DNA of 7,323 nucleotides from Methanobacteriota archaeon (GTDB lineage: Archaea; Thermoplasmatota; Poseidoniia; Poseidoniales; Poseidoniaceae). The stretch covers positions 5,970-13,292 of the forward strand of contig WTIV01000043.1 of assembly GCA_011525095.1 (NCBI GenBank). Reading direction: 5' to 3'. Position 1 is the stretch's first letter, and every line of letters begins with the position of its first letter. Positions 1-5,465 of the stretch are shown here, piece by piece. The translations under genes and the position numbers were made by a program. Under the pieces are notes generated by a model. The model saw only the letters and a list, made by a program, of their open reading frames with translations, was not told the origin of the DNA and searched no databases.

Positions 1-391
1 TCAATCCAACTCTGATCTTACCCTGTGCTCTATCTGGAAGGTATTTCTTCTCAATCTCCTCAAGCGGCCCTATCAAGTTCTTTTGGATGTCATTTGCAAG
101 TGCTTTGATGGGTGAGATGTACAAGCAATACACCCTTTCTTCAAGTGTTCCTGCAAGTGCATGCCTAACTAAATCATCAATGATTGACAAGAATGCAGTT
201 AGTGTTTTACCCGAACCAGTTGGAGAGCAAAGTAGCAGGTGGTCCTTGTTCATAATGGAGGGAATTGCTAACTTTTGTGGCTTTGTAAAATCAGGAAATT
301 TGTCCTTAAACCAATTCCTAACCGGTTGACATAATTTCTCATATAATTCCTCGGTTGTTAGAGGATTATCTAGATATGAGATATTTGCCAT
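1..391 (-). CDS. lhr: Lhr-type SF2 ATP-dependent helicase, N-terminal fragment (runs off left edge)
   Basis: Reading the minus strand from the ATG at 391-389 gives an uninterrupted 130-residue N-terminus that leaves the window at base 1. It shows a Q-motif-like segment (FTKPQKLAIP, about residues 35-44), a Walker A / motif I (SPTGSGKT, 56-63) with K62 and T63 for ATP binding, and motif Ia (YISPIKALANDIQ, 91-103). The 'Y-I-S-P-x-K/R-A-L-x-N-D' form of motif Ia is typical of the Lhr family, 3'-to-5' DNA/RNA helicases used in repair, rather than Hel308 or DEAD-box RNA helicases. Motif II (DEAH/DEVH), the winged-helix region and the Lhr C-terminal domain lie outside the window, and family members usually run to roughly 850-900 residues or more. 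The start is supported by GGAG nine bases upstream; an in-frame GTG at 406-404 is a weaker alternative. The gene is divergent from glyS. Confidence is high for an SF2 helicase and good for the Lhr subfamily. Confidence 0.85.
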   Translation of the reverse strand, partial: MANISYLDNPLTTEELYEKLCQPVRNWFKDKFPDFTKPQKLAIPSIMNKDHLLLCSPTGSGKTLTAFLSIIDDLVRHALAGTLEERVYCLYISPIKALANDIQKNLIGPLEEIEKKYLPDRAQGKIRVGL

Positions 392-400
392 GATAATCTT

Positions 401-404
401 CTCC
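401..404 (-). promoter_or_regulatory. Ribosome-binding site of the Lhr-type helicase gene
   Basis: The minus strand reads GTGGAG, then nine bases (AAGATTATC), then ATG at 391. GGAG matches the archaeal anti-Shine-Dalgarno and supports the ATG at 391 over the in-frame GTG at 406, which overlaps this site. Confidence 0.6.
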
Positions 405-434
405 ACTATCCGTGAATGGAAAGCGTGCGTAATG

Positions 435-444
435 AGGTCATGAA
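435..444. repeat. Direct repeat copy 1, AGGTCATGAA
   Basis: This exact ten-base sequence recurs at 608-617, where it spans the start codon of glyS. Here it precedes no convincing ORF: the ATG at 440 opens only 15 codons, ending at 487. The pair may be coincidence, or a small duplication of the gene start. Confidence 0.3.
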
Positions 445-450
445 TGTTTG

Positions 451-497
451 CCTAAAGCCTAAAATCACTTGGGATTGTCAAATCTAAGGCTTAAAGG
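451..497. repeat. Imperfect inverted repeat in the divergent intergenic region
   Basis: The left arm CCTAAAGCCT (451-460) pairs with the right arm AGGCTTAAAGG (487-497) with one bulged base; the loop is about 26 bases. It lies between the helicase gene (minus) and glyS (plus), 60 bases or more from either start. It could be an operator for a dimeric regulator or a remnant of AT-rich composition. No regulator is encoded nearby, so the function is a guess. Confidence 0.35.
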
Positions 498-526
498 TAC
501 ACTGCACCGCATTTATTCCAAACATT

Positions 527-540
527 CCGAAAAATTTTCT
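527..540 (+). promoter_or_regulatory. Candidate archaeal BRE/TATA element for glyS-rfcL
   Basis: CCGAAAAATTTTCT resembles an archaeal purine-rich BRE (CCGAA) joined to an AT-rich TATA box (AAAATTTT, 531-538). An archaeal start site usually lies about 25 bases past the box, which here gives a start near 561 and a leader of about 50 bases. That leader would contain the GAGGTG at 575-580. A competing AT-rich stretch at 557-570 (TTTTATTC followed by a T run) would put the start near 587 and leave GAGGTG outside the transcript. Assigned by eye only. Confidence 0.3.
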
Positions 541-574
541 AGGGTAGTAAATCTCATTTTATTCTTTTTTTGAA

Positions 575-580
575 GAGGTG
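575..580 (+). promoter_or_regulatory. Strong Shine-Dalgarno-like GAGGTG in the glyS leader, unusually far from the ATG
   Basis: GAGGTG is close to an ideal archaeal Shine-Dalgarno, yet it ends 32 bases before the chosen glyS ATG. It sits five bases before an in-frame ATT (586). Its own GTG (578-580) opens a 12-codon frame whose TGA (614-616) overlaps the glyS ATG. Other genes in this window have sites 9-10 bases from their starts, so the placement needs an explanation. Confidence 0.35.
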
Positions 581-607
581 GTCTCATTTACTTCTTCCAT
601 CCCCCAC

Positions 608-617
608 AGGTCATGAA
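608..617. repeat. Direct repeat copy 2, AGGTCATGAA, over the glyS start codon
   Basis: This is the second exact copy of the ten-base sequence at 435-444. It includes AGGT one base before the ATG at 613, which is too close to serve as a normal ribosome-binding site for that ATG. Confidence 0.3.
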
Positions 618-2283
618 GGAGTTCGGTCCTGAGAGGTTAGCAAGGCTCTCAGGTATGCTAAAGCGCAGAGGAATTATCCTTCCAGCTTTTGAAATTCATG
701 GCGGATATGCTGGTTTGTATGATTTTGGTCCAGTCGGAGGAAGGCTTAGAAATCGCGTAAATCAAACATGGATTGACCACTGGCAAAGTCTAGGAAATAT
801 CGTAGAGATATCTTGCCCTACAATTACGCCATACGCCGTATTGGAAGCATCAGGACACGTTGGAGAATTTAGTGACTTTATGGTCGCTTGCAATAAATGT
901 GGAGAGGCCAGCCGTGCTGATACATTAATCGAACATCTAGTGTCAAACGCAGATGCATTGTCCAAGGATGAACTGGAATCGTCTATCGGGGAACACAAAC
1001 CTGCTTGTCCATCTTGCGGTGCTGTAGATTGGGGTAAGATAGAAGCTCAAAATTTAATGTTCAATACAAAAATAGGGGCAGGTAAATCTGGTCGTCAAGG
1101 ATTTCTAAGGCCTGAAACTGCTCAAGGTATGTTCACATCGTTTACTTCTATTTACAGACATTTCAGAGAGCGACTGCCATTCGGTGCAATTCAGACAGGT
1201 AGAGGATACAGAAACGAAATCAGTCCTCGCCAAGGAATGATTAGGCTGAGAGAATTTAACATGGCAGAATTGGAATATTTCATCGATCCTGAGGCAACAC
1301 CTCAACACGATTTTTCATCTTGGAAAAATACAGTCACTCTGATTGCAGACGGCAAAGGAGTAGTTGAGATGACATTTCAGCAGGCTGTGGATGAAGGGGT
1401 AATACGACATCCCACTGTTGGATATTTCATGGCCTGGACCATGGACTTCCTGCTATCTGTTGGGATTAATCCTGAAGGCTTACGCTTTAGGCAACACGAA
1501 TCAAATGAAATGGCACATTATGCACAAGATTGCTGGGATGCAGAAATTTTAGGTTCTTACGGCTGGATTGAATGTGTTGGTATTGCTCATAGAGGCTGCT
1601 ATGATTTGACTGCGCATGAGGAAGCTACTGGCCAGAAATTACGTGCTTGGAGGAAATTCAAAGAACCAAAATTAGTCGAAGTCGATGGCTGGACAATCGA
1701 TGGAGCACAAGCGGGACCTGCATTTAGAGCACTAGCGGGTAAAGTGAAAGAATTTGTCGAAAATTTGGATTCAGACGCATCTTTCCCAATGATTACAAGC
1801 ATTGATGGTCAAGCAGTTGAAATTCTTCCTGAGCACGTCAAGCGTGTTCAAACAACAGCGAATGTTACTGGAGAATGGTATGTTCCCCACGTTGTAGAGC
1901 CAGCATTTGGAATTGATCGAATCATTTGGCATGTATTGGACCATTGTTACAATGAAACCAAAAAGGAAGGTGAGGATTACACCTTGCTCTCCATTCCAAA
2001 TATAATTGCGCCAATCGATGTTGCTGTTTTGCCTCTTTCAGAGAAAGATGGTATGCAAGAACTTGCGGAGAGCATTCATAGAAATCTGTGTGGCAAGAAA
2101 GGCGTATTTTCGGTCTATGACGCAAGCGGATCAATCGGCAGAAGGTATGCAAGGGCTGATGAAATCGGTGTTCCATTCTGTATCACTGTAGACAACCAAT
2201 CATTGAGTGATAATACTGTTACATTGAGAGATAGAGACACACGTGAACAAATACGACTGAACATTGACGAATTACCATTCTGA
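613..2283 (+). CDS. glyS: Glycyl-tRNA synthetase, archaeal/eukaryotic homodimeric type
   Basis: This class IIa aminoacyl-tRNA synthetase charges tRNA-Gly with glycine using ATP, in the cytoplasm. The 556 residues match the usual length of about 550-600. In order: an N-terminal catalytic entry (EIHGGYAGLYDFGP, 27-40); an inserted zinc-ribbon-like module with C93xxC96 and C132xxC135; RPETAQG (166-172); motif 2 (GRGYRNEISPRQG, 196-208, with R200 and E202) followed by REFNMAELEYF; a substrate-pocket block (RQHESNEMAHYAQDCWDAE, 293-311); motif 3 (EPAFGIDR, 429-436, with R436); and a C-terminal anticodon-binding domain from about 465. H326 in GIAHR stands where most relatives have Asp or Asn. The ATG at 613 places the family-typical N-terminus correctly, but its ribosome-binding site is poor: AGGT is one base away and GAGGTG is 32 bases upstream. 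rfcL follows in the same direction. Identity is certain; the start is likely. Confidence 0.97.
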   Translation: MKEFGPERLARLSGMLKRRGIILPAFEIHGGYAGLYDFGPVGGRLRNRVNQTWIDHWQSLGNIVEISCPTITPYAVLEASGHVGEFSDFMVACNKCGEASRADTLIEHLVSNADALSKDELESSIGEHKPACPSCGAVDWGKIEAQNLMFNTKIGAGKSGRQGFLRPETAQGMFTSFTSIYRHFRERLPFGAIQTGRGYRNEISPRQGMIRLREFNMAELEYFIDPEATPQHDFSSWKNTVTLIADGKGVVEMTFQQAVDEGVIRHPTVGYFMAWTMDFLLSVGINPEGLRFRQHESNEMAHYAQDCWDAEILGSYGWIECVGIAHRGCYDLTAHEEATGQKLRAWRKFKEPKLVEVDGWTIDGAQAGPAFRALAGKVKEFVENLDSDASFPMITSIDGQAVEILPEHVKRVQTTANVTGEWYVPHVVEPAFGIDRIIWHVLDHCYNETKKEGEDYTLLSIPNIIAPIDVAVLPLSEKDGMQELAESIHRNLCGKKGVFSVYDASGSIGRRYARADEIGVPFCITVDNQSLSDNTVTLRDRDTREQIRLNIDELPF

Positions 2284-2291
2284 AAAACTCA

Positions 2292-3827
2292 ATGTTCAAG
2301 TGGGGCCTAGTGAAACAGAGTTTCATGGTGGCTAGTGATTGGACAGAACGCCACCGTCCGATGAGTGAAAGACAACTCGAAGGTAATGAGGCTCAGAGAA
2401 AGAAAATCAGAGCATGGCTGGACCAATGGAAGGATGGTCGGCCGAAAAAACCAGGAATACTCCTAATTGGTCCGCCAGGGGTTGGGAAAACAACTGTTGC
2501 AAGGGCCGTTGCCGCAGATATGGGTTGGCAGGTAATCGAGTTAAACGCAAGCGATGCAAGGAACGCTGGCGCAATAAGAAAGGCAGCAACACATGCCTCC
2601 ACACACGGTTCCTTGTTCATGACTCCTGGACAAAAACCACCGCGTACCCTAATTCTCCTAGATGAAGTAGATCATCTATCAGGTGGTCTGCGGGAGATAT
2701 CTTCAGAGAGGATTAAGACCATTGTTTCAGGTGAGGATGTAGATGATTCCAAGGCCCTGAAAGGCGACAGTGGTGGTAAAGCAGAATTACTCAATCTTCT
2801 ATCTGAAACAAGACAACCAGTCATTCTCGCATGCAATGATGAAATGGGATTATGGGGTAGGACTTCTTCTTCATGGAGGACTGCTAGAGATAGGTTTTCT
2901 AAGCATCTAATCCCCATTAGATTTGAAAGAGCGTCAAATGAAGCACTCAGAAGAATTGCTCTTAGAGTCATAAAGGAAGAGGGTTTCACTGCAGACCCTG
3001 GAGCTTTAGATGAATTGGTAAACAACAACCCTGGTGACTTGCGAGCACTTGTGAGAGATTTACAGGTTATGTGTTCTCTCATCGAATCAAATCTAACAAA
3101 AGAGTTGGTTAGAGAAAATATAGAGACAGGGGTTAGAGATACAACAGTCGAAATTTTCCCAGGATTAGACCAACTCTACAGGTCGAGAACTGCGAAAAAA
3201 GCGATGCAATCTACTCGTTCCTTAGATAAAAGCCCGGATGACCTAGTCGCTTGGGTATCATGGAATAATGGAGTAGTTTTCACAGACAATCAAGCTGTAA
3301 GAAGAGGTTCAAAGTCACTCTCCCTTGCTGATGGACTATTGACGACAAGGTTCCGTAATACTGCGCACAGGTCTTGGTATTGGTCCTCTAATCTAACCGG
3401 GTTGTCAGCAAGTGTTACTTCGCCAAAACCAATAGAGGGTCGTATATTTTGCAAATACCCTGATTTTTTGCGTCGTGGTTCTGCTTGGGTAAAACGCTCT
3501 GTTGTTGATCGCTTGTCAGAAACATGCGGTTGTTCAAAGAAAGCGGTTAGAGAGGAATTACTTCCTTCTCTGGTTGCAGTTCAATCAGAAAATAGTGAGG
3601 ACTTTTCAATTTCGATTGCATTAGGTCTGTCCCCTGAAGAGCATGTTGCGATTTGTGGTTTGACAGTATCTCACCGTAGCACAAAAGAATTGATGGAAAG
3701 GTATGCTAAAGAATTAGAAAAATCGAATTCAGAATCCATAGTTCCTATTGTTGAAGATATTCATGAGGTTGAAACCGATAGCGAAGATGAGACTTCATCG
3801 AATCCAGGTCAAATGAAATTGTTCTAA
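2292..3827 (+). CDS. rfcL: Replication factor C large subunit (clamp loader)
   Basis: This AAA+ subunit works with RFC small subunits to load the PCNA sliding clamp onto primed DNA. Visible motifs: WTERHRP (17-23), the usual RFC N-terminal signature; Walker A GPPGVGKT (60-67); Walker B LLDEVD (122-127); sensor 1 N182 in ACND; sensor 2 GDLR (248-251); a helical collar region from about 290; an acidic linker (487-500); and QMKLF as the last five residues, a minimal PIP box for PCNA. The stretch between Walker B and sensor 1 (about 128-180) looks longer than in typical RFC-L. Start choice is uncertain: ATG 2292 leaves 8 bases after glyS but has no ribosome-binding site. The in-frame GTG at 2310 has GTGGGG just upstream (2300-2305). 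ATG 2325 (residue 12) fits the family N-terminus best. It is probably in an operon with glyS. Its stop overlaps that of convergent trkH. No small subunit gene is in the window. Confidence 0.95.
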   Translation: MFKWGLVKQSFMVASDWTERHRPMSERQLEGNEAQRKKIRAWLDQWKDGRPKKPGILLIGPPGVGKTTVARAVAADMGWQVIELNASDARNAGAIRKAATHASTHGSLFMTPGQKPPRTLILLDEVDHLSGGLREISSERIKTIVSGEDVDDSKALKGDSGGKAELLNLLSETRQPVILACNDEMGLWGRTSSSWRTARDRFSKHLIPIRFERASNEALRRIALRVIKEEGFTADPGALDELVNNNPGDLRALVRDLQVMCSLIESNLTKELVRENIETGVRDTTVEIFPGLDQLYRSRTAKKAMQSTRSLDKSPDDLVAWVSWNNGVVFTDNQAVRRGSKSLSLADGLLTTRFRNTAHRSWYWSSNLTGLSASVTSPKPIEGRIFCKYPDFLRRGSAWVKRSVVDRLSETCGCSKKAVREELLPSLVAVQSENSEDFSISIALGLSPEEHVAICGLTVSHRSTKELMERYAKELEKSNSESIVPIVEDIHEVETDSEDETSSNPGQMKLF

Positions 3828-5458
3828 TCCTTTTCATTTGATTTGTCTTCCATTTTCTCAAACAATTCACGAATTAACTTAACAGATGCTCTATCTGGGG
3901 CTTCTCTTTCTTCTCTTGCCCAAGTTCTAGGGTGTAACAATAGCAATGCTGTCATCAATTCCAGCCTTCCAAACCACATCAAAATCGAAGTAATCAGTAG
4001 AGAAGGTGTTCCCATTGACGCCCAGGTATTGGATGGACCATAATCTCCCAATGTAGGACCTGTGTTTCCTAGAGCAGATGCGACTACTGCAACTACCGAT
4101 TCAAAGTCAGAGTTAGGCATAGTTACTGCTAAAATGATACAAGAGATAGCAAAAAGTCCGGTCCAAACAAAGAGCATACCTACAATCAAACCTAACCTAT
4201 CATTGTCTACAACTTCGTTATTCATACGGATTTGTACTACACGTTTTGGTTGAACTATTCTGCCGATTTCTCTCCAAGCAATCTTCAGTCCAAGTTTGAC
4301 TCGCATTAACTTCAGTCCACCACTGGTTGAACCTGCACAAGCTCCGACTATCATCAATAGGAACAGGAAGATGTGAGTAACGACTGGCCACAGCATGTAA
4401 TCAGAATTGGTGTATCCTGTACTAGTTCCGATTGAAACAACTGTGAAGAGTGAATCAAAGAATCCCTCACTAAGATTACTTCCTTGAGAAATCAATGCTA
4501 AGAATACAAAGAGAGCGGTTGCAACAATCACTAAGACGTAACTCCTTCCTTCTTGGTCGGCGAATACCTTGTCCCACTGCTTTTCCCAAGCAAGCCAAAT
4601 CAGAGTAAAGTTGACTCCTGCTAAGAACATGAAACAAATGATAATTGATTCGACAATGTAGCTATCATAGTATGCTATCGATGCGTCGTGAGTAGAAAAT
4701 CCACCAGATGGCATGGTGGTTAATCCATGATTGAAGGCATCGAACATTGTCATGCCTCCTACCGACCATAGTAGTATGATTTCTACGGCTGTCAGGATGA
4801 TGTATATCGTCCAGAGTGCGAGCGCTGTTTCCTGTAACTTAGGACGTAATCTTGAGAGAGAAGGCCCAGTTAACTCTGCTCTTGCTAACGCCATTCCCCC
4901 ACCCAATACACGAGAGAGTAGCATTAGTCCAAGCATGATTATTCCCATGCCGCCAAGCCACTGAGTTAATGACCGCCAAATCAGAATACCCTTGGGTTGG
5001 GCATTTATACAATCAGGAGTAGTTCCTGGAATACAATTCGGGCTCATCGAGTGCTCGATAACAGTTGCACCTGTTGTTGTAAAGCCTGACATTGATTCAA
5101 ACCAAGAATTTACGAAACCTCTAGCAATATCAGCCATAGTTGAACCGTCAGTAAATGGTCCATGAAATACACCTCCAAGCCAAAATGGCAGACTTCCAAC
5201 CAATACAGCAACTGGCCAAGCAAGGGCCACTGCAGCAAATGCTTCTCTATCTCTCAACCTTTCAGTAGTGTCTGACCTAACACCAATACTCAACATGGCT
5301 ACTCCAATCAAGCCAGAGAATAACAACGGAATTAGGAAAGCAACAGCGGCAGTATTTAGCCCATCTAACAACCATGTTACAAGAAAACTGAATGAAAGAG
5401 GAATCAGCATTGCGACCATCGTCCATCCGACGATCAGAGACAAAACATCTCGACGCAT
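3824..5458 (-). CDS. trkH: TrkH-family potassium uptake channel subunit
   Basis: This integral membrane pore subunit of the Trk K+ uptake system works with the cytoplasmic regulator TrkA encoded just upstream. The 544 residues fit TrkH, which has extra N-terminal helices compared with the shorter KtrB. Four membrane-pore-membrane repeats are visible with their filter segments: TTTGAT (127-132), TMPSGGFST (248-256), GTSTGYTNSDY (344-354) and ALGNTGPTLG (462-471). The intramembrane gating loop is GACAGSTSGGLK (372-383). A loop after the first filter (about 134-156) is longer than usual and holds C142 and C150. The tail (about 512-544) is charged and cytoplasmic. The ATG at 5458 is supported by AAGGTG ten bases upstream, inside the end of trkA, and the gap between the genes is 7 bases, so the pair is likely translationally coupled. 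The stop (TAG, 3826-3824) overlaps that of convergent rfcL. Identity is secure; whether Na+ or H+ co-transport applies cannot be read from the sequence. Confidence 0.95.
   Translation of the reverse strand: MRRDVLSLIVGWTMVAMLIPLSFSFLVTWLLDGLNTAAVAFLIPLLFSGLIGVAMLSIGVRSDTTERLRDREAFAAVALAWPVAVLVGSLPFWLGGVFHGPFTDGSTMADIARGFVNSWFESMSGFTTTGATVIEHSMSPNCIPGTTPDCINAQPKGILIWRSLTQWLGGMGIIMLGLMLLSRVLGGGMALARAELTGPSLSRLRPKLQETALALWTIYIILTAVEIILLWSVGGMTMFDAFNHGLTTMPSGGFSTHDASIAYYDSYIVESIIICFMFLAGVNFTLIWLAWEKQWDKVFADQEGRSYVLVIVATALFVFLALISQGSNLSEGFFDSLFTVVSIGTSTGYTNSDYMLWPVVTHIFLFLLMIVGACAGSTSGGLKLMRVKLGLKIAWREIGRIVQPKRVVQIRMNNEVVDNDRLGLIVGMLFVWTGLFAISCIILAVTMPNSDFESVVAVVASALGNTGPTLGDYGPSNTWASMGTPSLLITSILMWFGRLELMTALLLLHPRTWAREEREAPDRASVKLIRELFEKMEDKSNEKD
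3828..3859 (+). terminator. Pyrimidine/T-rich tract just after rfcL, possible terminator inside trkH
   Basis: Immediately after the rfcL stop the plus strand is strongly T-rich (19 of 32 bases, with several runs of three or four T). Archaeal RNA polymerase often stops at such tracts without a hairpin. The same bases, read on the minus strand, code for the Lys/Glu/Asp/Asn-rich C-terminal tail of TrkH, so coding demand alone could produce the tract. This is a candidate only. Confidence 0.35.
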
Positions 5459-5465
5459 TTTACTC

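Noticed and set aside
87..329. 80-codon plus-strand open frame at the left edge
   Set aside because: It lies antisense to the helicase N-terminus, which has clear motifs I and Ia; the plus-strand product shows no recognisable domain.
440..487. 15-codon ORF starting at ATG 440 in the divergent spacer
   Set aside because: GAGGT abuts the ATG with no spacing, the product is tiny and nothing supports translation.
392..612. tRNA, small RNA or riboswitch in the divergent spacer
   Set aside because: No cloverleaf, T-loop signature or extended pairing was found; only the weak inverted repeat at 451-497 stands out.
2672..3082. 136-codon minus-strand open frame inside rfcL
   Set aside because: It is opposite the sensor regions of a well-supported AAA+ gene and has no motif or ribosome-binding site of its own.
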